Positions 1 to 6,417 of a stretch of 12,630 nucleotides of DNA are shown here, one piece after another. The stretch's first letter is position 1. Every line of letters starts with the position of its first letter. Made by a program: the position numbers and the translations under genes. The notes beneath the pieces are model-generated. The model did not search any database. It was not told the origin of the DNA and saw nothing but the letters and a program-made list of their open reading frames with translations. The DNA comes from an uncultured Desulfovibrio sp. (GTDB lineage: Bacteria; Desulfobacterota; Desulfovibrionia; Desulfovibrionales; Desulfovibrionaceae). The stretch is taken from positions 1 through 12,630 of the forward strand of contig URHE01000054.1 of NCBI GenBank assembly GCA_900547595.1, in the 5' to 3' direction.

Positions 1-300
1 ACCCGGCGGGGGCGCCGCGGCGCCGTCCTGCCCGCGCGCGCCCGCCTGGGCCGCGAGGCTCAGGGCAAAGGGAGGCACGCGCACCACATCGCCAAGGGCC
101 ACGCGTGCGAAGGGTTTGGCGCGGCATCCGTTGAGGCGCGCCTGGCCGGTGCGTATCCAGCGGTGGAGCAGGGCGGGGGGCAGGTTGAGCCTGCGCTGGA
201 GAAACTGAAGAAGTTTTTGGCCGCTTTCCGCCCGGCCCACCCGGGGAAAGGGCGCATCGCCCGTCGGGCCGGAGTCCGCAGTCGTGTCGTGTTCGGGCAT
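1..300 (-). CDS. RluA-family pseudouridine synthase, N-terminal S4 domain (partial)
   Basis: The frame opens at ATG (300, minus strand) and stays open for exactly 100 codons to the window edge, so only the N-terminus is visible. Residues 27-78 read like the S4 RNA-binding domain that precedes the catalytic domain in RluC/RluD-type 23S rRNA pseudouridine synthases: GQKLLQFLQRR, then LLHRWIRTGQARLNG, then ALGDVVRVPP. The catalytic domain with its RLD aspartate motif would lie to the left and cannot be seen. Residues 1-25 are a polar lead-in and residues 84-100 an Ala/Pro/Gly-rich stretch. The gene starts 31 bp after the nikO stop on the same strand, with no terminator between, so read-through from the nik operon is possible. 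No good ribosome binding site is seen. Other S4 proteins are possible, but the spacing and GDVVRVPP ending favour RluC-like enzymes. Confidence 0.8.
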   Translation of the reverse strand, partial: MPEHDTTADSGPTGDAPFPRVGRAESGQKLLQFLQRRLNLPPALLHRWIRTGQARLNGCRAKPFARVALGDVVRVPPFALSLAAQAGARGQDGAAAPPPG

Positions 301-331
301 GCCGCCATAGTGGCGAAAGGCGCGGCTGCCG

Positions 332-1147
332 TCAAGAGAGCGGAGGCCGGGAGGGGGCGTCCCCCACAGGGGGGTGGGCATGCGGCAGTTCGCCGAGAGG
401 GTGGGCGTGGCGATGCGTGTGCGCATGGAGGGGAACGCCGGTGCGGAGACGGCCCTTGTCCATGCCCCGGATCTCGCCGGCCACGCGTTCGAGGAAATCC
501 CAGTCGTGGGAAATGACGATGCGCGCCGTGGGAAGTTCCCCGAGGACGTCGATGAGCCGCTGGCGCGCGTCCGCGTCCAGTCCGGTTGTGGGTTCGTCGA
601 GGAGCAGCGCCTCCGGCCGCATGGCGAGGACGGTCGCCAGGGCGACGAGGGTCTTTTCGCCGCCGGAAAGCCGGTGGGCCAGACGCGGGCCGTAGTCCGC
701 AAGGCCAAGGCTGGCAAGCGTCTCCCCGGCGCGGGCGCGGGCCTCCTCCGGGGCAAGGCCGAGGTTGAGCGGCCCGAAGGCCACATCTTCCAGCACCGTG
801 GGGAAAAAGAGCTGGTCATCGGCATTCTGGAGCACATAGCCCACGGCGCGGCGCAGGACGCGGAAGTCCTTTTCCGTGCGTACCGGCGTTCCGTGCAGGC
901 GTATCTCGCCGGTCCCGGGGGTCTCAAGACCGGTGATGCAGCGGAAGAGCGTCGTTTTGCCGCTGCCGTTGGGGCCGTAGAGGCCGAGCCGCTGACCCGG
1001 GAACAGCGTCAGGCTGACGTCGTGGAGCGCGGGGCGCCGTCCGCCGTCGGCGGGGTAGGAAAAGGAAAGATGGCGGATGTCGAGAATGGGTCCTTCCCGG
1101 CGCGGGGCTTCCGGACGGACGAGAGGGGGGCATGCGGCTTCAGACAT
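332..1147 (-). CDS. nikO: Nickel ECF transporter ATPase NikO (CbiO family) with His-rich tail
   Basis: This 271-residue ABC ATPase powers the nickel energy-coupling-factor transporter from the cytoplasmic face. Visible motifs are Walker A GPNGSGKTT (58-66), Q-loop LQNADDQLFFP (106-116), signature LSGGEK (160-165), Walker B LLLDEP (181-186) and the switch histidine H214 in VISHD. The QNADDQLF Q-loop is typical of CbiO/EcfA-type ATPases. The start at 1147 was chosen because it has a GGAGG site just upstream and overlaps the end of nikQ by 8 bp; the same frame is open further upstream, but that part lies inside nikQ. The C-terminus is unusual: residues 241-258 contain seven histidines (HAHTHRHAH, then HAH), a likely metal-binding tail. 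It is the last nik gene of the operon. The family assignment is secure; nickel rather than cobalt follows from the NikK and NikL neighbours. Confidence 0.92.
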   Translation of the reverse strand: MSEAACPPLVRPEAPRREGPILDIRHLSFSYPADGGRRPALHDVSLTLFPGQRLGLYGPNGSGKTTLFRCITGLETPGTGEIRLHGTPVRTEKDFRVLRRAVGYVLQNADDQLFFPTVLEDVAFGPLNLGLAPEEARARAGETLASLGLADYGPRLAHRLSGGEKTLVALATVLAMRPEALLLDEPTTGLDADARQRLIDVLGELPTARIVISHDWDFLERVAGEIRGMDKGRLRTGVPLHAHTHRHAHPLGELPHAHPPVGDAPSRPPLS

Positions 1148-1901
1148 GGAAACCTCCGTGGAGTTCCATCCAGATGAGGAGCGCGGCGCAGCAGAAAAAC
1201 GCCAGGCTAATGACCGTATCCCGCGCGCGCCAGCGGAAATTGTCCAGCGGGCGGAAGCTGCCCGTGAAGCCGCGCAGGAGCATGGCCTCATGCACGCGGC
1301 GCGCGCGGTCATGCCCGCGCACGAGCAAAAGGCCGAGCAGGGTCGCCAGCGTGCGCCAGGTATGCGCGTCGCTGCGCGGCTGGAAGCAGCGCAGGCGCGC
1401 CGCCGTGCTGAGGCTTTGCCATTCGGCGGCCAGAACGTGGACATACCGCCCCATGAAGAGCAGGAGCCAGACGAGGCGCTGCGGGCAGCCGAGCCGCCGC
1501 AGGGCGTGCCCCATGGCGGAAATGTCCATCCCCGCCGTGAGGGAGATGACCAGAAGGAAAATGGCGTTGGCCTTGAGCGTGGCCAGCAGGGTCAGGCGCA
1601 GGCCCGCGTCCGTCGCCGTGAGCGGGCCTGCGCCCCAGACGGTTTCGCCCGGCGTTGTCCAGGGCACGACGCACCAGAGAAAGAGCACAAAAAGATTGAC
1701 CGCGCCCGCGCGGCGCAGAAACAGGCCGGGCTGCGGCCGCGCCGCCGCAAGCAGGGCGCAGCCCAGCGCCAGGCCGAGCAGGCAGGCCGGAAAGGTCTGC
1801 GCCACGGCCACACAGACGGAAAGCAGGGCCGCCGACCCCAGGCGGGCGCGCGGGTCGATGCCCCGGAACAGGGATGCCCGGGCGCGGGACTGGTCAGGCA
1901 T
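1140..1901 (-). CDS. nikQ: Nickel ECF transporter transmembrane T-component NikQ (CbiQ family)
   Basis: This 253-residue integral membrane protein is the T-component that couples the NikO ATPase to the NikM substrate-binding subunit. Hydrophobic segments lie near residues 22-53, 66-82, 101-123, 143-158, 184-195 and 229-246. Two arginine motifs expected of the cytoplasmic coupling helices are present: AARLRCF (167-173) and AMLLRGF (206-212). The first carries Cys where the family usually has Gly. The N-terminal FRGIDPRARL (12-21) is the usual CbiQ opening. The gene begins 51 bp after nikL and overlaps nikO by 8 bp. The ribosome binding site is weak, so translational coupling within the operon is likely. 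A cobalt CbiQ cannot be ruled out from this protein alone. Confidence 0.9.
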   Translation of the reverse strand: MPDQSRARASLFRGIDPRARLGSAALLSVCVAVAQTFPACLLGLALGCALLAAARPQPGLFLRRAGAVNLFVLFLWCVVPWTTPGETVWGAGPLTATDAGLRLTLLATLKANAIFLLVISLTAGMDISAMGHALRRLGCPQRLVWLLLFMGRYVHVLAAEWQSLSTAARLRCFQPRSDAHTWRTLATLLGLLLVRGHDRARRVHEAMLLRGFTGSFRPLDNFRWRARDTVISLAFFCCAALLIWMELHGGFHV

Positions 1902-1952
1902 GGCGGGACCGCCGCAGGCGAGGGGGCGGAAGCGTTCGCATGGGCGCCCCCG

Positions 1953-2651
1953 TCAGCGGCGCCCTTCCCGGCGCCGCGCCAGGGCGTAGCAGGCGATGCC
2001 CGCAAGGCCCATGAGCCAGCCGAGGCCGCCGATGATGTCGCGCAGGCTGGGGCCGGGCGAGGAAAGCGCGGCCAGTTCCCGCCGCAGCGGCGCGAGCCCC
2101 GTGTTCAGCGCCTCGGTCACGATGGCGCGCACTTCCGGGGCTGTGACGGGCTGTTCCCGCGCCCCGGGAGGTGCCGGAGCTGCGCCGGTTCCGGCAGCGG
2201 CGGGGGAAGCGGGCGCGGGCGCCGCGGCGGGGGCGTCCGCCTGTCCGGAAGCCTCTCCGGGACCCGCGCTCAGGGCCTCAGCCCCGGCAATTTCGGAAGC
2301 CTCCATGGTCCAGGCATTGACGTGGCCTTCACCCGCGTTGACCTCGATGCGCAGGCCGTGCCCCCGGCGCATGGCGTCCGGCACGGGGAAGGCAAAACGC
2401 CCCTGGGCGTCGGTGCGGCCCCGGAGGAGCTCCGCGCCGTCAGCGGCGTCATACACCGTCACCAGCCCGCCGCGCACGGGGGAGGAGCGGTTGAAGCCGC
2501 ATTCCACCAGTATCTTGTCACCCTCGGGCCACGCGAAGATATTGACCCTGTGCGCCAGCGCCCCGGCGGGCGCGAGCAGGGCGGCCATGAACAGGAGGAC
2601 CGGCAGAGACGCCGCGCCAAGGGCGGAAAAACAGCGTGGAATGCGGGGCAT
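1953..2651 (-). CDS. nikL: NikL, accessory membrane-anchored component of the nickel ECF transporter
   Basis: This 232-residue protein has a signal peptide (hydrophobic core about 12-29, predicted cleavage after GALA at 33), an extracytoplasmic beta-rich domain (about 34-118), a Pro/Ala-rich linker (about 122-168), a short helical stretch (170-197) and a C-terminal membrane helix (about 204-224) ending in RRREGRR. This architecture fits NikL, an extra component of nickel ECF systems that lack a conventional NikN. If the signal peptide is cut as predicted, the mature protein begins with His (HRVNIFAW), and H110 is a second histidine in the domain. Only 3 bp separate it from the nikM stop, and its AAGGAG site lies in the end of nikM, so the two are co-translated. 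No enzymatic motif is visible. The role is inferred from architecture and operon position. Confidence 0.8.
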   Translation of the reverse strand: MPRIPRCFSALGAASLPVLLFMAALLAPAGALAHRVNIFAWPEGDKILVECGFNRSSPVRGGLVTVYDAADGAELLRGRTDAQGRFAFPVPDAMRRGHGLRIEVNAGEGHVNAWTMEASEIAGAEALSAGPGEASGQADAPAAAPAPASPAAAGTGAAPAPPGAREQPVTAPEVRAIVTEALNTGLAPLRRELAALSSPGPSLRDIIGGLGWLMGLAGIACYALARRREGRR

Positions 2652-2654
2652 GTG

Positions 2655-3302
2655 TCAGTTCTCCTTGCGGGGACGGGGTGCGTCCGGCATGCCGGATGTT
2701 CCCGTGGCGAGCATTTCCGGCCGCACGCGGGCGATGAAGCCCACTGTGACCATGGTGATGAAGCCCTCGGCCACCATGACGGGCAGGTGCGCCACCAGCA
2801 GGATTTTCGCGGCGGCGAGGAAGCCCTCGTCGGTAAAGGCCAGGGCCAGGGCCGTCAGGAGCGCCGCGATGGCCACGCCCAGCGCGCCGCCGCAGAACGC
2901 GGCGACCTTCTGCCCCGTACTTCCCGGCCAGAGGCGGCGGATGCCCCGCCACGCGTACCAGGCCAGCACGGCGGAGCTGCCCATGGTAAACGTGTTGACG
3001 CCGAGCGTGGTCAGGCCGCCGTACTGGAACAGCAGCGCCTGAAGGATCAGGGCGGCCAGAATGGCGGGAATGGCCGCCCAGCCCAGCAGCACACCCAGCA
3101 GGCCGGTGAGCAGCAGGTGGGCGCTGGTGACGCCTATGGGCACATGGATGAGCGAGCCCACAAAGAAGGCGGCGGAAAGGATGCCCACCTCCATGATGCG
3201 CCCGCCCTCCATGCGGCGCAGGCCCCAGGCCACGCCCGCCGCGCCCAGGAGCGCGCCCGCGCCGAGCACCGCCGGGGAAAGGACGCCTTCGGCGATATGC
3301 AT
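2655..3302 (-). CDS. nikM: Nickel ECF transporter substrate-binding membrane component NikM (CbiM family)
   Basis: This 215-residue S-component binds the metal ion within the membrane. The start at 3302 is fixed by the protein itself: it opens MHIAEG, the family signature whose N-terminal Met-His forms part of the metal site, and has GGAGG 5-9 bp upstream. The 23 extra in-frame codons before it overlap nikK and are not used. Other candidate metal-site histidines are H53 (LIHVPIG) and H62 (TSAHLLLTGLLG). Several membrane segments follow, at about 38-56, 60-77, 79-95, 108-118, 134-156 and 165-190, and the protein ends in a polar tail from about 192. It is the second gene of the operon, 13 bp after nikK. 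CbiM proteins for cobalt share the same fold; the nickel call rests on nikK and nikL. Confidence 0.92.
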   Translation of the reverse strand: MHIAEGVLSPAVLGAGALLGAAGVAWGLRRMEGGRIMEVGILSAAFFVGSLIHVPIGVTSAHLLLTGLLGVLLGWAAIPAILAALILQALLFQYGGLTTLGVNTFTMGSSAVLAWYAWRGIRRLWPGSTGQKVAAFCGGALGVAIAALLTALALAFTDEGFLAAAKILLVAHLPVMVAEGFITMVTVGFIARVRPEMLATGTSGMPDAPRPRKEN

Positions 3303-3315
3303 GGAACCTCCGGGG

Positions 3316-4104
3316 TCAGCGTGTCCTGGGGGCGGCAAACTCCATCCAGAGCACCGCGCCCAGTTCCACATCCACGGGCGCGCCCTTGGGGCCGGGGCGC
3401 CGCTCGCCGCTGTTCAGGGCCGCAAAGCCCCACCAGCCCGCCCAGGGCACGCCATAGACAAAGACGCCGTTCTCATCGGCGCGCACCACCTGGGTCACAA
3501 AATAGTCGTTGGGCGCCACATGCCTGCCGTCCCGGTTCCAGCATTCCACTTCCACTTCCGCGCCGGGAACGGGCTTGCCGTCCAGCAGGACGCGGCCCGC
3601 AAAGACATTGCCCGCATAATTGCCGAAGGGCCGGGTCAGGGGCACGATCTCGGTCTTGAGGCCCAGCGGTTCGGCCCAGCCTTCCTCCTCGCCGAAGGCG
3701 GCCACGACCGTCTTGGTGTAGTGGATGATATAACAGTTTTCCGCCGGTTCAAAATAGGGTTCCGGCTCCACGACGAACTGGTAGACGCCGGGGCGCCGGA
3801 TGCGGTATCTGGCCTGCCACGCCGCGTTGTCCAGAAATTTTGCGGCCGTGAGCGCGCCCAGAAGGTCCTCGGCCTTGCCGTCGCGGAACACCGAGAAAAC
3901 GCGCGGTTTTTCCATGGTCATGCCCTTGCGCTCCAGCGGATGGGCAAAGGCGATGTCGAGCGTGAGGTCGGCGGCGGCCTTTTCCGTCACCGTGGGCGTG
4001 GAGGGGATGAGCATGCCGAAATGCGCCCGGGCGGCGGGAATGTCGGCAAAAAGCAGGCCAAGGCCCGCAAGCAGGGCAAGGGCGGCAAGACGGATCGTGC
4101 GCAT
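3316..4104 (-). CDS. nikK: NikK, periplasmic DUF4198-type component of the nickel ECF transporter
   Basis: First gene of the nickel operon, 262 residues. It has a clear signal peptide (MRTIRLAALALL core, cleavage predicted after AARA at 27), so it is exported. The mature part resembles the DUF4198 family found beside NikM genes: HFGMLIPS at the new N-terminus, a central GVYQFVVEPEPYFEP stretch (106-120), and a carboxypeptidase-regulatory-like beta domain near 165-230 ending VPWAGWWGFAALNSGE. The mature protein would begin with His28, which together with the free amine could bind metal. The start has GGAGG upstream. The promoter sits about 60 bp upstream of the start codon. The family match is good, but the exact role, such as passing nickel to NikM, is inferred from context; DUF4198 proteins have no well-established biochemistry that I know of. 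Confidence 0.85.
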   Translation of the reverse strand: MRTIRLAALALLAGLGLLFADIPAARAHFGMLIPSTPTVTEKAAADLTLDIAFAHPLERKGMTMEKPRVFSVFRDGKAEDLLGALTAAKFLDNAAWQARYRIRRPGVYQFVVEPEPYFEPAENCYIIHYTKTVVAAFGEEEGWAEPLGLKTEIVPLTRPFGNYAGNVFAGRVLLDGKPVPGAEVEVECWNRDGRHVAPNDYFVTQVVRADENGVFVYGVPWAGWWGFAALNSGERRPGPKGAPVDVELGAVLWMEFAAPRTR

Positions 4105-4133
4105 GGAGTCCTCCGGTCAAGAGTAGGGACGGG

Positions 4134-4149
4134 CGCTCAGGACTGAGCG
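4134..4149. repeat. Inverted repeat in the nikK leader
   Basis: CGCTCAG-GA-CTGAGCG is a perfect 7-bp inverted repeat with a 2-bp centre. It lies between the predicted nikK transcription start (about 4157) and the start codon (4104), near +8 to +23. It could be a repressor operator or an RNA hairpin. No known regulator motif was recognised. Confidence 0.6.
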
Positions 4150-4163
4150 TGTCTGTTGCGCGT

Positions 4164-4192
4164 GTGTAACACGAAATTTGAAAATGTGTCAA
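4164..4192 (-). promoter_or_regulatory. Sigma-70-type promoter of the nik operon
   Basis: On the minus strand, a perfect -35 TTGACA (4187-4192) is followed by a 17-bp AT-rich spacer and TTACAC (4164-4169) as -10. Transcription should start near 4157, about 53 bp before the nikK ATG. The -10 lies within the palindrome GTGTTACAC. This contains GTGTTAC, which, as I recall it, is one half of the deltaproteobacterial NikR operator. I found no second half at the expected spacing, so NikR control is only a suggestion. Confidence 0.65.
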
Positions 4193-4277
4193 CATGTCTT
4201 CCCGTGTGCCGCTCATGCTGGACATGGGAAAAAAAGTGGGCCACGCTCGGGGCGTTCCGGGCGCGGGCGGCCCGTCC

Positions 4278-4292
4278 GTTCCGGCCCGGAAC
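4278..4292. repeat. Inverted repeat upstream of hydE
   Basis: GTTCCGG-C-CCGGAAC is a perfect 7-bp inverted repeat, 70 bp before the hydE start. A further GTTCCGG copy lies 24 bp to the left (4254-4260). It could be an operator, but GC-rich sequence makes such repeats common. The rest of the 258-bp nikK-hydE region holds the nik promoter; I see no convincing hydE promoter. Confidence 0.35.
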
Positions 4293-4362
4293 CGCATGTG
4301 GCGCGCCCTGCCATTGCGGGCGGGATACGGACGCGCGGAGTTTTTGACAGCGCGGGGACGGC

Positions 4363-5319
4363 ATGGAGCGCGCGGACATCCTTCATCTTCTCTATGACGC
4401 CGATGCCGGGGATGTGCGGCAACGCGCCGTGGAGACGCTGCTGCGCGTCAAGGGGACGCGCGTTTTCGTGCGCGGTCTGGTGGAGTTTTCCAACGTCTGC
4501 CGCCGCAACTGCCGGTATTGCGGGCTGCGCGCCCCCAATCGGAAGCTTGCGCGCTATACCCTCACCCAGGCGGAAGTGCTGGACGCGGCCCGCAACGCCG
4601 TGGCCTCCGGCGCGGACAGCATCGTGCTCCAGTCCGGCGAGGGCGCCACGGATGCCGTCTGGCTCGCCGAGGTGGTGCGGGAGATCGTCCGCGGCCTGCG
4701 CGTGCCCGTGGCCCTGAGCGTGGGGGAGCGCCCCGCCCGCGACTACGCCCTCTGGCGCGACGCCGGAGCCACGCGCTATCTGCTCAAGCACGAGACCGCC
4801 GACCCGGCGCTCTATGCGCGCCTGCACCCCGGGCATTCGCTGGCGGAGCGCGTGGCCTGCCTGCGCGTGCTCGCCGGGCTGGGCTACGCGGCCGGGACGG
4901 GCTTCATGACCGGCCTTCCGGGGCAGACGGCGGCGTCCCTGGCGGATGACATCCTGCTGGCGCGGGAACTGGGCGTGGCCATGTGCGGCGCCGGGCCCTT
5001 CATCCCCCAGGCGGACACGCCGCTGGCGCGCGCTCCCGGCGGCGGCGCGGCGCTGAACCTGCGCGTCCTGTCCGTCCTGCGTCTGGCCCTGCCAAAGGCG
5101 GACCTGCCCGCCACCACGGCGCTCGCCAGCCTGGGCGCGGGAGGCGGCCAGGCCGCCGGCCTGCGCGCCGGGGCCAATGTGCTCATGCCCTGTTTCACCC
5201 CGGAGCGGCGGCGGGGAGACTACCGCATCTATGACGGCAAGGCCCCGGTGGACATGGCGGCGGTGGACCGGGCCATCGCGGAGGCCGGGCGCGCTCGCGG
5301 CCCCGGCGGGGAACGGTGA
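4363..5319 (+). CDS. hydE: [FeFe]-hydrogenase H-cluster radical SAM maturase HydE
   Basis: This 318-residue protein is a radical SAM enzyme that helps build the H-cluster of [FeFe]-hydrogenase together with HydF and HydG. The CX3CX2C cluster motif is C46-C50-C53 within EFSNVCRRNCRYCGLR. Other HydE-like blocks are VLQSGEG (88-94), LSVGERP (118-124), RYLLKHETADPALYARLHPG (138-157), GTGFMTGLPGQT (178-189), GAGPFIPQADTPLA (209-222), PATTAL (249-254) and AGANVLMP (269-276). An in-frame TGA at 4345-4347 leaves 4363 as the only ATG start. It is shorter than typical HydE (about 340-350 residues) at both ends and lacks the C-terminal Cys cluster seen in some homologues, which is known to be dispensable. 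It is divergent from the nik operon; hydF and hydG are not in the window. The related enzyme PylB is less likely because of the CGLR and GPFIPQADTPL blocks. Confidence 0.92.
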   Translation: MERADILHLLYDADAGDVRQRAVETLLRVKGTRVFVRGLVEFSNVCRRNCRYCGLRAPNRKLARYTLTQAEVLDAARNAVASGADSIVLQSGEGATDAVWLAEVVREIVRGLRVPVALSVGERPARDYALWRDAGATRYLLKHETADPALYARLHPGHSLAERVACLRVLAGLGYAAGTGFMTGLPGQTAASLADDILLARELGVAMCGAGPFIPQADTPLARAPGGGAALNLRVLSVLRLALPKADLPATTALASLGAGGGQAAGLRAGANVLMPCFTPERRRGDYRIYDGKAPVDMAAVDRAIAEAGRARGPGGER

Positions 5320-5341
5320 CGCAGTGGAGCGCCCGGACGCC

Positions 5342-5358
5342 CCGCGCCAGAGGCGCGG
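5342..5358 (+). other. Hairpin after hydE, possible weak terminator
   Basis: CCGCGCC-AGA-GGCGCGG forms a perfect 7-bp stem with a 3-nt loop, 22 bp after the hydE stop. The following sequence is T-rich only after about 7 bases (TTTGCC, CTTTGCGCTTTT), so it is a poor intrinsic terminator. Downstream, TTGCGC (5373-5378), 17 bp and CATGAT (5396-5401) could be a weak promoter for fba. Confidence 0.4.
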
Positions 5359-5463
5359 CAACAAGTTTGCCTTTGCGCTTTTGCCGTCTCTGTGACATGA
5401 TGGGGGAACCTTTATTCCGGCCGGGCCGCGCGCCCGGTCCTGCCCGAAGCCAAGGAGGACAGC

Positions 5464-6390
5464 ATGCCGCTTCTCGGACCCAAGGAGATGTTCGCGGCCG
5501 CCTATGCGGGGCACTATGCCGTGGGCGCGTTCAACGTCAACAACATGGAGATCGTCCAGGGCATCATGCGGGCGGCCGCCGAGGAAAAATCGCCGGTCAT
5601 CCTTCAGGTGTCCGCCGGGGCGCGCAAGTACGCGGGCCAGGTCTATATCATGAAGCTCGTGGAAGCCGCGTTGCAGGAGGATCCCTCGGTGCCGGTGGTG
5701 GTGCACCTCGACCACGGGCCGTCCTTCGAGATGTGCCGCGACTGCATCGATGGCGGCTTCACCTCGGTCATGATCGACGGCTCGCACCTGCCCTATGAGG
5801 AAAACATCGCCCTCACCAAAAAGGTCGTGGACTACGCGCACCCGCGCGGCGTGTGGGTGGAGGCGGAGCTCGGCAAGCTCGCGGGCGTTGAGGAGCATGT
5901 CACCTCGGCGGAGCATGTCTATACCGACCCCGACGAGGCGGTGGACTTCGTCAGCCGCACCGGCTGCGATTCCCTGGCCGTTGCCATCGGCACGAGCCAC
6001 GGCGCCTACAAGTTCAAGGGCGACGCCAAACTGGACTTTGCCCGGCTGGAGGCCATCAGCGAGCGGCTGCCCGGCTACCCGCTGGTGCTGCACGGCGCGT
6101 CCAGCGTGCCGCAGGAATTCGTGGAACTCTGCAACAAGTACGGCGGCAAGGTGGGCGGCGCCAGGGGCGTCCCCGAAGAGATGCTCCGCAAGGCCGCCGG
6201 CATGGGCGTGTGCAAGATCAACGTGGATACGGATATCCGCCTGGCGCTCACGGCCACCATCCGCCAGTTCTTCGTGGAGCATCCCGAGCAGTTCGACCCG
6301 CGCTCGTACCTCGCGCCCGCGCGCGAGGCCGTCAAGGCCATGGTGGCGCACAAGATACGCAATGTCATGGGCTCTTCCGGCAAGGCTTGA
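5464..6390 (+). CDS. fba: Class II fructose-1,6-bisphosphate aldolase
   Basis: This 308-residue zinc-dependent aldolase interconverts fructose-1,6-bisphosphate with glyceraldehyde-3-phosphate and dihydroxyacetone phosphate. Visible blocks are GAFNVNNMEI (21-30), HLDHG with catalytic D83 and metal ligand H84 (81-85), EAELGKLAG (133-141), metal-ligand H179 in AIGTSHGAYKF, metal-ligand H210 in VLHGASSVP, and KINVDTDIR (251-259) for phosphate and substrate binding. An ideal AAGGAGG lies 5 bp before the ATG. Length is normal for the short (about 305-310 residue) class II type. The gap gene follows after 27 bp; an fba-gap pair is, to my recollection, also found in Desulfovibrio vulgaris. A weak promoter candidate lies near 5373-5401. 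Tagatose-bisphosphate aldolases (GatY/KbaY) share the fold, but pairing with gap favours FBP aldolase. Confidence 0.93.
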   Translation: MPLLGPKEMFAAAYAGHYAVGAFNVNNMEIVQGIMRAAAEEKSPVILQVSAGARKYAGQVYIMKLVEAALQEDPSVPVVVHLDHGPSFEMCRDCIDGGFTSVMIDGSHLPYEENIALTKKVVDYAHPRGVWVEAELGKLAGVEEHVTSAEHVYTDPDEAVDFVSRTGCDSLAVAIGTSHGAYKFKGDAKLDFARLEAISERLPGYPLVLHGASSVPQEFVELCNKYGGKVGGARGVPEEMLRKAAGMGVCKINVDTDIRLALTATIRQFFVEHPEQFDPRSYLAPAREAVKAMVAHKIRNVMGSSGKA

Positions 6391-6417
6391 GAACGTTCAC
6401 CACTATAAGGAGCAACC

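Noticed and set aside
60..335. 91-codon minus-strand frame at the left edge
   Set aside because: The alternative frame on the same strand (1-300) encodes a recognisable S4 domain; this one does not.
1077..3659. Very long plus-strand open frame (860 codons) opposite the nik operon
   Set aside because: Its translation is low-complexity Arg/Gly/Ala/His-rich with no domain, and it runs antisense to five recognisable genes. Strong third-position GC bias produces such open antisense frames.
4341..4350. TTGACA just upstream of hydE as a -35 element
   Set aside because: It begins only about 19 bp before the start codon, leaving no room for a -10 and transcription start before translation.
4105..4362. 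Cobalamin or nickel/cobalt riboswitch before the nik operon
   Set aside because: The predicted leader is only about 53 bases, too short for a cobalamin riboswitch, and no conserved core was seen.
4213..6351. 712-codon minus-strand open frame opposite hydE and fba
   Set aside because: It is antisense to two confidently identified genes, and its His/Gly/Arg-rich translation resembles no family.
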